A stretch of DNA of 64,000 nt, taken from assembly GCA_037576195.1 (NCBI GenBank), contig CM075101.1, forward strand, positions 1,116,001-1,180,000. Direction: 5' to 3'. The DNA comes from Phytoseiulus persimilis. Its lineage: Eukaryota; Arthropoda; Arachnida; Mesostigmata; Phytoseiidae. The notes under the pieces are model-generated. The model was given only the letters and a program-made list of their open reading frames with translations. It did not search any database and was not told the DNA's origin. The position numbers were made by a program, and so were the translations under genes. This document shows positions 12,201-25,034 of this stretch, in pieces (within the stretch, counting starts at the first letter, position 1; the number at the start of each line of letters is the position of its first letter).

Positions 12201-13597
12201 AGTGCTGTGGAACCTGATTCTCCAATCAGAACGACGGCGAAGACAGCGATATGTCCAACTGCATGCCGGGAGATTTTTGTTCTCGTTCTGTCGCGGAGCC
12301 ATCTACCTTCGGCACACTGGCGAAGATTGCCAAGACGATCATGTTGGTTAAGGAATTAAGATGAGCACGCGGGCGGACGGAGGAGCTTGTTTGTCTCATG
12401 CCGCAACCAGCGACCAGAGAATCGTGAGTGGCGGCTGCTGCTCGACAACCGACCAGAAATTCTGTGACGCTTGCCACAATTTTCGTTATGTAATAGGAGG
12501 GCTTCAACTAAGACTTGACGGTTTCACGTCCGCGCACCCGATAGCGGATTCAGGACAGCCAAGGGAGCTTGTTGGACTCCTTGTCGCTGCGGCTGAGGAA
12601 ATCAAACCTCTAGGGACGAAAACATGGAACTAATCCCAGCGATCTGTTGCTTGACTGGAGAATCAAGCAAGGAAGAGACACGGAAAGCTTGCAGACCTCT
12701 GTCATCGATCATCGAAGCAGTTCGACGAATCAAATGGTTTCCTAACGCGTTCGTAATCCTTTAAGCAAGGTAGGTCGCGGGCGAAGATGGCTTCCGCTTT
12801 ATTCGTGCGGCGGCGTCCGACCGATTGAGGCGAACTGAAGGTAACCAGAATTTTCATCGTTCATGCGCCGGCTCTACACTGACCGGCTTGAAATCCGCAA
12901 TGAGCCCCGGAATGCTTTTTCCGCCATAGGGGGTTTCGTTGCCGCCGACGTGGCTTGATCCGCGAAGCCAGAGTCGTTACGGCGACATGCTTCCTGTCTG
13001 TTAATTCCTGGCTGGTATCGGAAGCTGACATCAATTAGAAAAAAACTGGGCGAAACCAAAAGCGGAATCCTCTCTTACCCCATGAATGAAAGGAAGAATC
13101 CGTCCACCAGCATTCCACAAATCAGCATTGTCTTTGGTTTGACACGGGTCGAGAGCTGCGGGTACGGTAATTTCCCATTATTCATCAGAATACATTCCGA
13201 CGAGTTCATGCTTCTTCTAGGGTTTGAATTCCATGCACCTACCAGCTTCCCACAGATGGGACTGAAAATGAAGCCCACCAAGGGATACGTTCCGAATACA
13301 ATGCCGAATTGTGTGGCTGAGTTGCCTTTGCTCTTGGCCTGTGGAGTCGGAAACCAAGCATCCGCGTGAGATATATGCCCGACGCATTGGTCGAACTTCG
13401 TCATGGGAATTATGATTGGGGCGATCACTCACTTCATCAGGGAAGAAAGGGGCCATCAGCGCATAACACGAGCTCTCGAGCATGGTGCCGATGACCAATA
13501 CGGAGAGGATGATCTTCCTCCGAGTGGTCCATACGATTCCGAGAGCCCCGGGCTTCTTGAGCTCTTGCTGCATGTCTAACGTGTTTAGTTCCGCCAT
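9216..13597 (-). CDS. SLC18B1: MFS-type transporter, SLC18B1-like
   Basis: Thirteen exons read on the minus strand and join in phase: 13597-13433, 13338-13243, 13155-13079, 12056-11909, 11508-11440, 11070-10983, 10877-10825, 10681-10499, 10381-10290, 10155-10060, 9927-9880, 9761-9668 and 9422-9216. This gives 471 residues; human SLC18B1 has about 456. Visible landmarks are TM1 after the RRK near residue 27, the GTYPLVGF and SPICGK segments of TM2 and the loop, VGPTLGG in TM5, YAISS in TM8, and AGPIIGG in TM11. The family is the vesicular amine transporter branch of the major facilitator superfamily; the mammalian member carries polyamines into vesicles, but substrate here is inferred only. 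A 53-bp exon 7 was needed to keep register and aligns well with the family. Exon 13 encodes a polar 68-residue tail with no strong homology and is the least certain piece. Confidence 0.9.
12057..13078 (-). other. Large intron 3 of the SLC18B1-like gene
   Basis: A 1.0-kb intron with a GTAAGA donor and an acceptor ending CTACAG. Nothing else was recognised in it. Confidence 0.6.
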
Positions 13598-13704
13598 CGT
13601 TCCAGACGCTCGCTCTGAAACAAGCGAATAACCATCTCTGTGAATGGTTCCGTTGTTGCGACTATATTGCGACCAAATATGCTCGAAGAGTAAATTGGGC
13701 CAAA

Positions 13705-13835
13705 TTCCATCCATCTATGCATCGAATTAACCTATCGATCCATGTATTGGTTGAGCCTATCTATCCATACATCGATGTCAACCATTATATTCATCTACGT
13801 ATCGTTCGAAACCTAACTATCTATGCATCGATTCT
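13705..13835. repeat. Degenerate ATCC/ATCT tetranucleotide repeat
   Basis: Runs of CCATCTATGCATCGAA-like units recur four to five times with drift, just upstream of the SLC18B1-like start codon and therefore probably in its 5' UTR or promoter. Confidence 0.7.
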
Positions 13836-16031
13836 GACCCATTCGGAGTCCTCGCGATCATCCTTGCTCTGATTTGAACAAGACGTCTCGGTCCGAACGG
13901 GCTCCGCCAGATGTGAGGAACTTTCACTTCGACAAAGAATCCATCAGTGTCTCTCTTTCTTGGCATTGTTAGTGCTCAACGTCAATGTTTCAGGGAGTGA
14001 TGGACTTGCTCATTCCAACAGAGGGCACCTGCCAGCTGCGGACTTCTGTCGTCCGAGGACGGAATGTAAAGCAACATCAACTTCTTCTCAGACTTTTGAC
14101 GACGATTCTGAGGGAAACGGGACTGGAAGTACATTGAATTCGACTTGAGTCAGGTTTCAACTTCGCGAGCGAACGATGCTTGTAATGATCTCCTCTTATC
14201 TGGCCTCCGGACGGATTTCACGAATCGACTGTTCCGTTTCCTCTGGACGCAACACACGCGACTTTGTTCGAAAGCAACTTCTGTGACTTCCGCTGAGGCA
14301 GCTGCTTCACGCTTCTGTGTGTTCGCCTCCGCTTGATCGCTTGGGATGGGGTCGTCAAACGTTATCTATTTCATTTCAATGAGAGTTCCAACCTTCCTGT
14401 CCGTTTTCTTGATATAGGGTCGGTTTGAGAGGAATGCGTTCAGAAAATCACGCATGCGGGGACACCTGAGGCGGAATCGCTGTAGATTATTGGACTGACC
14501 GGTTTTGCATAAGGAACAAGCACATTCAATCGAAAGCAGGACGCTCGTTCTTGCTGTCGACGATTGTGAACTAGAAGCTTCAAGCTCAGCGCGAGTGCCA
14601 ATGAATCGTGATCCGAACGAGGTGGTTCAGCCAGGAGCTCGCCTATTGGTCACACCGTCTGGGCGATTTGTGATCTGAATATCTCAAGCGATGAATTTTC
14701 ACGTTCCATTGTGGCATAGCAGATTCCTCCACTGGGAAAAGCCCTATACAACGAAACGTTCATGATGCTTTCCGTTCGCGCGCCCCATGTCATCTTCCCT
14801 AATGAATGTTGTACTCAGCCATCCACCCGCTTTACGAATGGACAATACGATCGAGTGAACGAGAGTGCGAATTTTCGCCAGCAAATTGATCTCTCCAAGT
14901 TCAATCGCAGAGCATGGATTGTTCGTTGAGTTTTGGGATAGAAACGACTCATGACGAAACATAGGCGTTCCCTGAACAAGAACATGATTTTCGGCAGCCA
15001 TATTCACAATGCCCCGTATGGAGATGATGGCGAGCCGACAGAGCTATTCCGATTTGCTGTCTGCCCACGCTGACACGTGATGCCTCCCCCTGCTGGCTCT
15101 CTTTTTGTCATCGATCGTAGTTTCCGTGGATGAGAGGAAAAACGGAACGCATCGAAATCTGGCTCGCGAATGTTCTCGATTCGAAGCCTCAACCAGCGAG
15201 GCTTTTTCCGTAAATCGAGATTCCAATCGGAGAAACTCAAGACCACCTGCTCGCTGGCGCAACAGAGCTCATCAAGACAATTTACGGTTCTCGCACTGCT
15301 CAATGCACAGCTCGCCACGAGAACGGTGCAGTTAATCAGTCGGTTACTCGTTCGTAACTGGAGAGACGCAGCCGTTCGACCTCATCGCGTGCTCTTCTCG
15401 AAATTTCCCGGATGAGGTCCACTAGTCCCTCTGGCGAGCGCTTCGCTTAGATTTCTTTCTGTAAGCAGCGGTATTTCCTCTATCATGTCGCGACCATCTC
15501 TGGAGACGCCTCTTCAGATTCTCTTCCGGGATGTACGCTGCTCCAACCAGGCCCCTGCAGGGTGGTTTCTCAATGGAGTTGGTCGACCGTGAGGGCAGAC
15601 GTCATTCGCTATAGGAACCGAGTCCCGGCTCAGAGATTTTCCGACGAGGGAAGCTGACTCCGAACTTGAGCTCCTCTCAGAGTCTCGATCAGGGAGGATG
15701 TCACGACGGTCTCAGCCACAAGACGATGTAATTTTCATTGGAAGGAACGCGCGTTCGGACGTTCCGCTAATGGAATCGAGCGACTATAAAATCAAAAATT
15801 TCATAGCACGGGGCTTGCTTCGCAGATGAACCAGGCCTGGATGTACTATGGTGCGACCGACAGCCGATAGAATGATTTACGGGCCCGTCTTGAACACGGG
15901 TCGTTGTGAGTTCAGCTTCCGTGAACAGTTCAATGCACTACTTTCCGACTTGAGCTTGTTTCAGAACTTCGATTCTGAGCTACCACTCCGATCTCGAGCT
16001 ATTTGGGGACTCTCCATCTCCGTTCGTGAGC

Positions 16032-16413
16032 TCACGACTCAGAGCGAATGACCTCAGAGTTGAATGGGCAGAACTGCTTCGGCCTGTACGAGTTCGGGTG
16101 CTCTGCGGGTTTCCCTGGTTTGTGAATCAGGACCACCTCTGCCTCCTTCCAGGGTTTTGAGAAGACCTCCGAGTCCATAAGGTTGCTTATATCTCGTTTG
16201 TATTCGTCTTTGAATTCGTTCATGATGAGAGCGAAAACCCGGCTCTGTGAACGGAACCCTCAGCTTGTACCATGCGGGGCATCTCCCTGCGGACGACTCC
16301 CATGTTTCACGTTGGTCCTCCAATCGCGCAAAATATTCGACTGTAGAGCCCCTTAGCAGTGCAATAAACCATTTCGACGCTACATCAATATGGGTAGATC
16401 GAAAAAGAGTCAC
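16032..16413 (-). mobile_element. LINE reverse-transcriptase fragment, decayed
   Basis: On the minus strand a short frame (16223-16032) carries a segment like the start of non-LTR reverse transcriptase: a PWKEAEVVLIHKPGK stretch followed by NSYRP. This matches the conserved FPKxWKxAxVVxIPKPGK...YRPISLLP block of Jockey/I/R1-type LINEs. Immediately upstream the similarity continues in another frame (16413-16054), so there is at least one frameshift. No ends, poly-A tail or endonuclease domain were seen. It is a dead fragment. Confidence 0.75.
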
Positions 16414-19400
16414 GTGATAGCTGGCTGATGGTCAAGGGTCGTAAATAGAGAGGAGCATCGTAAACTTTCGCTCATGGAGGAGCGAATCCTAACGGCCGGC
16501 GGACCTTTCTCGCGATGCGGATCGAAATGCGGAAAGCTGGTCCTATTCGACAGGAGGGCTCCGTACATGATATCTACACAGTAACGATCTAGCCGGGCGA
16601 AAGACGAAAGATAGAATTCATTTCCGTCTCTCGGATAGGCGAATTCCATACAGACCTGACAATGACAGCAATGCTTGCCTCCGTCTGTTGTTTGGTCTCA
16701 TGGATGAAGTTTTCTGCCTTGGTACCCGCAAACGACGATAAAGGGAGACGAACCAAAGAACAACACAGGCGGAATCAGCGAAGAAGCTTTGCTTTCTTCC
16801 TGTTGCTTCTTGCTCATCAGGAGGGGCGACACCTTAGAAGTGATCCCTGACGATTGTCAGAAAATCCAAATTTTCTCGCCAATGTATTCTGGAAGTTCTT
16901 CAGTTTTTCTCTCGGAATCGTGCTCCACACGGGGAGCGCTTGTTTTCGAAGAGGATCGAAATGTGAACACAGTTATGACTGACGTCCTTGTGAATCGCGT
17001 GACTCGCTCAAGGAGTTTTTCTTTGACGATTCAACTTCCCGAACCCCGCTGAGCTGGCACGTGTCGCGACATGAAGGCCGCTCCCTAGATGTGAAATTGG
17101 AACAATTATCCCGCAGCTTCCAGTACTGAAAGTCGCTGAGTTGACGAAAACTTCATGAAGAGACTCCCTCCATTCAACCGCTTTTCGCCCGAGCGACTCA
17201 AGAACGTCACCCAGAGTGGACCCCAGGTCCTCGCCCGCTGTGGATCCATCAGGACATTGCGAAAGGTGAGGGTCGAGCGTATACCGTAGGCAATAACCGA
17301 GATCCGGAAGTCTCATACGAAGCGTTCGGTCGGCGCGGAATACTACGGCCGCAAAGCTTCCATTAATCGGGGAGAGGGCACCGATATGGAAATCAAACGG
17401 TCAGCAGAATATTTTTGCATAAGGACGAGCTTATCTCGCTGCAAGGAAGCGGATCACAGCATGATGGGATCAATGCGTGTCACGCTTCGCATGCTGAATC
17501 AGTTCGGTTTTCGTACAATTCGCACATCTGCCCATCGTCCATCCTCAAATGGAGGGACATTTCTGTGCGTTCTTTGGTGGTCCCAATCGTTTTTCCCACT
17601 TCTCCACTGAGTGTCCTTTTCCCGGAAAATGTCCAGTAGAATACGGCTCACGGGGTTCGGGAAGACTAGCTAGACAGACTTCCGAGCGAAAAATACGAGA
17701 TCGCCTTTCAGGTACAATTACGCCAGGTTTCGAGACAACGTGACGACATCGTCGATGCGAGCGCCGACACCACTATTCTACCGGTGGAAGAATTTATGCT
17801 TGCCAGAAAAATCTGAGGTCATGGTCAGTGCCCGCGCGGACAGCTCTAACAACCTCAGAAGAACGCTCCTCCACGAAAACATCTTTCTGTCGCGGCTGCA
17901 TCATTTGGGATCGGTGAGCATTAAAAACGACGTTGATGACCCGCAACATTACGAATCTAACTCTATCGAGTTCAGCGCTCGTCGAGCGAGTTTGAATACC
18001 GGTCCATGGAAGAATGAAGAGAGTTTACTGCACGCAACCGAGCACTGATCGAATACGATTCCCACCGGGCTACCTCGCCGCCGGATCGTGTCGAATCTCA
18101 GCGCGCTTCGCTTCCTCGAGGGATTCCCAGAGAGCAATCAGGGCTCACCTCAAGACCCTTCTCTCAGTCGAGGGATTGGGACATTATCTTGATATCTGGC
18201 CGTCTTGACTACATCGCTCGCGACTCACCGAGTCAATAGTTTGTTCATCCTTTCTTCTGGAACAGGGCTTGTGTGATCTGACGCAATCGGCTCTTCTGTT
18301 TCACCAAAACAATCGAATAACATTCCGCAGAATTTCGCGCGAGGGTTCCCTGGTTCCATGAGGCTTGTCGAGCTTAGCATCCAAAGGCCACTATCGATCG
18401 GGACGTCCTCGCACCGGGCAGGCGAGATTGTTCCCTCACGAAACTTGTCATTACGGAATTCGCGCCGGAGAAAGGAAGTCATATTTCTGATAACCGCGCG
18501 GGGTAATCGTTCGCGACACACCTCATGGCCCGATGAAATGACAACGAGCTAAGCGATCTCCGTGAAACTTTCCAGATAGGTATCCCTCAGCAGTCCTGCC
18601 CTGCGTCTGATTAGACCACGAGCTCCCACAGAATCGGAGAGATAAACTGTCAGTTCCGCTTTGTCGAGTGTACGACAGAGCTGAGCAATTTCCTCGGGAC
18701 ACGGTGCTTGACGATCTCAGAATCCCAAAAAGAAGCCCTTGGACATCGACCTTCTAAGAGCCCCAGCTCGTTCAAACTCGACGAGTTACCAAAACTTGCC
18801 AAATGCATCACAGAAACCGTACGAATCGTTTCGTGCAGATTGGCAAGATAGCCACGATACCCATTCTGAAATTCGCTCCGGGTCCTTCGAAGGTTTCTGC
18901 AAGCGGGCATAATCACTGCAAGTGATTCTTGGCACCGGAAAACCGAAAGTATGCGAAGGAAACGGAGAGTGTGGTCTGCATTCGGCCGTTGACGTCGACG
19001 TTGGTCATGTGTAAGCATTTCTCCGTAAGTGATGTTCGAGGAAAGTACCACAGACAATCGGAAAAGCACCCGCCGCTGGCTCTGTCCTTTACAGTTCCAC
19101 CAGAGTCAATCGCATCAACGCGCTCAGTGAGAACGCTATGAATGCATCTTCTCTTGAGGAGCTTAGGCGACCGCTCGAGTGGAACCCGGCTCAGATAGTT
19201 GGAAGCTCTGCTCTGAATCGATGTCTCCTTCGACGCTCCGGATCAGATTTCCGACTTTTCTCGGGTCTCGAATCTCTCGCTCGGGACCCCTCAATCGCAA
19301 TTCTCGATGGTGGAATCCGTAACACTGGTATGAGCGAAGTCCAGAGAAGAGCTCGTTTTGAGAGAATCATTCTCACCGCATAAGTTTCAGTTTTGATTCT

Positions 19401-21299
19401 GGCTGATTTTCCGACAATGACGTCTTGATCTTCTTCAGCGTGGAATGAATCGGGCAGCCGGAGACGACGTGATTGTTGACATCTTACGGTATTCCCACAG
19501 AAACGGGAAACTACCGCTTCCGATCCATTGAGTACACGTCAACGTCGTTCACGAATCCGAATCAGAAGCATCTAGGTCTGCTGTTTTAGAAGAGCGTCGA
19601 GCTGGACATCCCGGAGGTGATAAAATCAGGCTGCTGCATGTGCCCGAACTGTCCCCGCCCAACAGTAGATTCGGTCCAACATCAGCCGAACAGCGTTCGG
19701 TTTGAATCATCGAAAGTTTATGGCAAGGGATCTACCGGAAAGCTTCAATATCGAAAGATAAAGTCTTACATGAGCTGTGCATCTGCCGATAATTAGTGGA
19801 GTCTGGTGAAAAGCACTTGCAGTCGAAGCTATCTGTTAGCTTCAAACTGATTCATTTGGTGACAGGAAGATACTGGCGTCGAGGAAGAGCGTAAACTCCG
19901 ATTCACATGGCAGGCTGCGGTGGTGCAATAAAAGCGAAACACTTTATGATGTCACTATTCAAAGGGCATGGCAGCGATCCTGGTTCTTGTGAAATGAAGT
20001 TCGCGTTTGTCTGTCGTTTTGGCACCACAAGTCCACCGCGCTGCGAGAGTTGCTCCTCCCGCCAACAGTAAAATGAGTGGAAAGAAAAAACAGAAAGAAG
20101 AAATTGAGTGAGTGATACCACCGAAGAACAGCCCGACTGAGCATAGCACACGAACGGGCAACTGCGCTACTCTGTAAGCGAAACTTCTGCCTTCCGATTG
20201 TTGTCTTGCGACCTCCAGAACCGACCGTCAATGATTCTTCCTCGTTTCCATACTCGAAGAGGCTGATACAATCAAGACTTGATTTACGGCAGTCGATGGT
20301 CGTCTAAGTCGATGACTGCGGTGCTCTCCATTTTCGTCAGTTCTCTGAGGACAGATACTCGCGAACGAATCATCAGATCATACATTATGCACGGTATCGT
20401 ACCTGGGTTGAGGGAGGGCAACGCTATCGAGAGGAAACCATCCAAAGCGTTCCGCCTCTGCTCGAAGCCTTTGAGGTCAGTTGTAGACGTCCTACCCCTC
20501 CCACTGCCCTACATCCGGGCTCGTGTGGCGGATGAGAGTAGACTTGGGACGATAATTCAAAGTTCAGAATCAGCATTCTTCAGCGACGGGACAGGATCTT
20601 CGATAAGAAAGGAAGGGAAAACCAGAGAGTCATAACCGCCCAGTTTGCCCCGATCGAGCTGATTTTACCGGTTCGGCATGGGTTTTTCAGTGGCACTTGT
20701 TTTCGCCGAGTTTGGAAACTCGCAGAATTCCAGAGCAATTATTTTAATACGCTTGGGTCTCTCGGGGATGATAGCATGCTTTCGTGCAACCGCGCCGTTC
20801 AGGAAGGATGTTTCTAAGGGAGGTTCCCTGAAATGATTCTTGGAAGGAGTCAGCTTTGTGGGGTAACGAACAGGGAATTTTCCGATAACATGGATGGTTT
20901 TATTATTGCAGACCATCGGCATGAAAGCAACCGCCGCTTCGAAGAAATCCGAATGTTCCCGATACATTCATCCCGGGCTACTCAAAACCACTACTCCTTG
21001 GCAAAGAAGGTTACCGGTCGCGCGTTCGACAAATCTGAGCCGCTCCAGACCGTCGACAGACCACTCAGCGACTCGGCGCTCCGTCGTTCAAATCGAATCC
21101 CTGGTCCTGCGTCGGGAGGACGTTTCGCCCGGACTTCTCCGCACGCCGGTTTGAATCCACCCCGGATCGAATTCGAAATAATTTTTCCAAGCGCAGTTGA
21201 ACCACGTTCCAGTGGCAGGAGATTCCATTACAGTTGTATTCCTCGTCGGAATCTTCAGGGAACAGCCCGACCGTGAGGGGGGCACGGCCAAAGAAACTC

Positions 21300-22060
21300 G
21301 GCCTCAGAGGTGGAATGTCTCGGATAACGTGATGAGTGTGAACTTCTCGAGGGAGAGGTGTTGAGGCGTTCCGTAGAGCTCACTGGAAAGAACAATTTAT
21401 CCCGATTGGACCATCACTCCTACCTCCCAAGGCTCTTCCCGAAATTCCAAACACCTCCCGAGCTAAATCAGATTCCTCAATTGAATCGAAGAGTATGAAT
21501 TTATCTAGAAAGCAGCTTTCAGATACCTAATGGAGCTTGTTGAGGAGAACAATTCATCCCATGAGAGCTTTCCCGTATCTCGCACGGTTTTCCTGGGCAT
21601 TGGAGGAAAAACCCGAGCCAAATCAGATTCCCAAATGAATCGTGAGTATGGATTTCTCGGGAGAATGGTCCTGAAGTATTTGGTAGAGCTCGTTGAGGAG
21701 AACTATTCACCCCATGGGACCCTCCGCCGCATCTCCCGGGGTTCTCCCGAGAATCCGAAAACCCTCCCGAGCCAAATCAGCTCTTTCAAATGGATCAAAA
21801 ATCATAGATCCCTTCGGAAAATGGTGTCGAGATATTCGGTAAAGCTCGTGGAGGAGAACACTACACAGAACCATTTCCCGTATCTTCCTCGGTCTCCGGA
21901 GCGGTGTATTACACGTGCGGAAAAACGGTTCAGAGACCGAATTTCTCGGATGACCTGAAAATTATGATTTTTCCGTGGAAAATGTGTCGAACTGTTTTGT
22001 AGAGCTCGCTGGGGAGAACGATTCACCTCACATCTGATTTGGCAACGTTCCTACGGTTTC
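21300..22060. repeat. Tandem array, unit about 156 bp, five diverged copies
   Basis: The anchor gagct followed by c/t-g-t/c-tggaGGAGAAC-like sequence recurs at 21376, 21533, 21686, 21842 and 22002, a spacing of 153-160 bp. Flanking parts of the unit also align (an ATTCA/CCC block after the anchor, a CCCGAGCCAAATCAGA-like block, and a TCTCGGGAGAATGG-like block before the next anchor). Copies are clearly diverged. Confidence 0.85.
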
Positions 22061-23747
22061 TCTCGTAGAATTAAATAACGGCCCGTGAATCTAGTCAGAG
22101 CGATCTCACCCAGCCTGAGCTTCAATATTAGGTTCCATGGGCTTCTGGGAACAAATTGCAATCTTACATGAAATGAGCTCCCGGATTCCCTTGGATTGCA
22201 CTGTTTTCGAAGATATCGCCCGTCATTGGGACCGGCTCTATTCAGAATCCAGAATTTTTCGCCGAACTGTGGAGTTGATGACGCATCATTTTTTGTGCTT
22301 GCATTCTGGTGCACCTTCGACGCACGTTCCAAACAGCATCTGTAGATTCTTTCGACGAGTTGTTTTTAGTTGTTGTGTTGTCCGCAATCAGTGTCATGAG
22401 CGGAGTAGAATCATCATAATCCACAGCATATCCGGTGCAATCTCCAACATTCCGCGAGAGCGAAGTGAAAGTTTCCTCGAATGTGAAGAGGAGAAAGTGT
22501 TTTTTGGCTTTGTGTACTGCATGGATCAAGAACCACAAGTCAGGAATGGCTCTGCAGAAACTTCGAAAAAGAAGCCAAGACTCTTGCGTCGCTATCGGCA
22601 AAGAGGCAAACAAAAAAACGTGTTCTCTACTGATTCATGGATCGAGCTGGAGAAAGAATCACTATTTTAGTTCGGAGCCATGTGTTTTTCCCTCGGTTGC
22701 GAAACCACACTGCCAACAATTCCTCCGATTCGGAGAGCGACTGGCTGTATGACCGCAGGCTGCATGGGAGTCGAAAATCATGAATATGTCGCAGCTATAT
22801 GGAAGCGATGAGGCCGCCGCTGCATGGCTCAACGAGGCTTCCTAGAACACAGGGTGACACAAGCTGCTCGTAGAAGAGATCCGTTCTTTTATCCCGATAC
22901 TATGATTCATCTGACGGCCGAAGATGTTACAAACAGAATCGCTCGACCGGTTCTAGTGATTGCAGTTTTGAACGATCCCAACTGGCGACTCAGCGTCCGT
23001 AATGTTTTCAAATTTTCCGATCGAACGGACTGACCACCGTCATCATCGTAACCGTGACGTGTGTTCCTCGGGGAATCTATCTCATCCTTTTCGTCAACGA
23101 GGCTGAAGTTACACTGCGAAAAGGCGGCGTTGACTCGCCCGCGATCACGCGATCAATGTCCACGTTTCGCGAATCCTCCCATACCTCCCCCTCTTTCCGC
23201 TTTCCTAGACACCAGCTCGGAAAGGGGGATCCGCTCCTGGCTAGGATTCCTGAAAATAGATCACCGTCAGAATGAAGTCAAGCAGGATACCGAGACTCGA
23301 ATCAGGACATTGTATACTTGGGAATATGGCGTAAACTTAGTCCCGAATCACCCGACTTGCCTCTCAGTTTCGTTTATAGGCATGTATAGAACCGACAAAT
23401 TCTGGCTTTTCTCTGCGATACTCGGAGAGAACAACTTCAGGCACGCGGTGAATCCGAAATCGCCCATTGAGTGAGCAGATAGCGAGACACTGCGGAGCTT
23501 GCCGGCCACGATTCCACGAGCGCGCAGACTGAGGGAATGGTATGCGCAATCAGAATAGCGATCTTCCCTCGAGTAAAAAGACAGAACGCCGTGTCGAGCC
23601 CTGAACCCGAAACTGATCGGATGATTAAAAAGAACAGGAGCTCGGAGATCATGCTAGTCGAGGGGCTACAATAATGAAGTTATCGTGCTGCGTGGCAGCA
23701 TTTGCCCTTCCGCTTACAGAATTAGATTTCGCATTCCAGCGCGGAAG

Positions 23748-25034
23748 ATGACAACGGAAGATGAGCAGGAATCGCCACAGTCTGAAGATTCCAGCTTCGT
23801 CGCTGCGAACGATGACGAATCCAGTCACATGCCGACAAAGCCTTTCAATCGACCACAACGGTCGGGTATCTGGTCTCGTTGGCGCCGTCTAATAGCTCAC
23901 TTCGTGGGTAAGCGAAAACATCGCGAGCTGCTCGGTGAAATTAATTTGAGTTCAATATGGACCAATCCGCATTTCGACGGATCAGTCGCAATCGCGCACT
24001 TCGACTTCGAGGTTCATGAGCAACTTTCGGACTCGAGAAGCTCCAAGATATTCCTGATACGGATGTTCCAGTCTGGGAAACTCGCGGTTTTGAAGTGCAA
24101 TGGGAGGACAATGAGCGAAATAAGCGAAAATGGAGTCCACAAAACGGGCTTCGAGCGGGAAGTGAATATTTGGAAAGCGATGTACAGTCATCCCAACGTC
24201 ACGAACCTTTATACGACGTTCGAGACCGATAAGTATTTCTGTTTTGTCATGCAGTACGTTCCGTTTCGATCTCTGCATGACCTGATTTTTCAAGGGTTCA
24301 CCTTCGACCGTCGCACCTTGAAAAAGATTTTCGCGGAATTGGCATCGGTACTGCACACCATGCACACAGTGGGCGTCATCCACCGCGAAATAACCTGCTC
24401 CAACATCCTTCTGTCGAAAGATTTGAGCTGCTTGCTGAGCGATTTCAGCTCAAGCGTCGCTGCCTCGAAGAGCAAGCGTCGAACCGGTTCTCTTGCTTAC
24501 ATGGCGCCGGAGATGACTGCGAGCGATACTTACAATGAGGCTGCAGACTGGTGGTCTTACGGGATAGTTCTGTATGCAGTTAATCATAAGTCAACACCCT
24601 TGAACATGCATTTGGAGAACACAGGAGTCGATCTGGAGGAGCTTGACGAAGAGGAGAGATTCCGATTCGCGGCCAACGTGAGGGTCCGCTTCGACGCAAG
24701 CCTTCCGATGGCTACGAAAAGTCTTATCACAGAACTGCTTCGGGAGAAGCCAGAAAGCAGACTTGGAGTGCGCTACTCCAATTTTGAGTTGCTGCGCAAC
24801 CATCCGTTTTTCATTGGGTATGATTGGCACCATCTGATAGCGGCCGAAACAAGAATTATCTTGTCTTCGAAAACTAAATCACTTCTGGCTAGAAGTGCAC
24901 TGGCGTCCCAGGTGTCTCAAAACAGCGACGAGTCTTCTAGCGGGACGCCTCACGCTGATCGGAAGGGCTCTGCCTTCGAAGTGCACGGACCATGGCGGGA
25001 GCTCTCTCCGAACGACCGAACAACGGAAGAATAA
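23748..25034 (+). CDS. Intronless AGC-type protein kinase homologue, probable pseudokinase
   Basis: A single uninterrupted frame of 428 residues starts at ATG 23748 (context gaagATGa). Residues about 85-355 are a protein kinase fold. The VAIK-type Lys is K116, the helix-C Glu is E138, APE is at 253-255, the D-x-W-S-x-G motif is WWSYG (268-272), and an AGC-style RLG...HPFF segment lies at 338-355. Key catalytic features are altered: the glycine loop (about 93-101) has no glycine, HRD is HRE (212-214), the catalytic-loop Lys is Thr (N219 is kept), and DFG is DFS (232-234). This predicts weak or no phosphotransfer. The overall layout resembles S6-kinase-related AGC proteins (SgK494/RSKR type), which is my best guess. 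Absence of introns, among genes with 4-16 exons, suggests retroposition. A GTG in frame upstream (23685) was rejected as a start. Confidence 0.8.
   Translation: MTTEDEQESPQSEDSSFVAANDDESSHMPTKPFNRPQRSGIWSRWRRLIAHFVGKRKHRELLGEINLSSIWTNPHFDGSVAIAHFDFEVHEQLSDSRSSKIFLIRMFQSGKLAVLKCNGRTMSEISENGVHKTGFEREVNIWKAMYSHPNVTNLYTTFETDKYFCFVMQYVPFRSLHDLIFQGFTFDRRTLKKIFAELASVLHTMHTVGVIHREITCSNILLSKDLSCLLSDFSSSVAASKSKRRTGSLAYMAPEMTASDTYNEAADWWSYGIVLYAVNHKSTPLNMHLENTGVDLEELDEEERFRFAANVRVRFDASLPMATKSLITELLREKPESRLGVRYSNFELLRNHPFFIGYDWHHLIAAETRIILSSKTKSLLARSALASQVSQNSDESSSGTPHADRKGSAFEVHGPWRELSPNDRTTEE

Larger units (their letters stand above)
13598..23747. other. Gene-poor interval of about 10 kb
   Basis: Open frames here are short, mostly lack conserved motifs and have no coherent splice chains. 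I can support only a tetranucleotide-like repeat near 13.7 kb, a LINE fragment near 16.2 kb and a tandem array at 21.3-22.06 kb. The remainder (about 13.85-16.0, 16.4-21.3 and 22.1-23.7 kb) shows nothing I can name. Confidence 0.5.

Noticed and set aside
22137-22670. 177-codon ORF starting with ATG, next to the tandem array
   Set aside because: Its length is near what chance allows in 64 kb. It is rich in Arg/Ser/Cys without motifs, and an opposite-strand frame of similar quality overlaps it.
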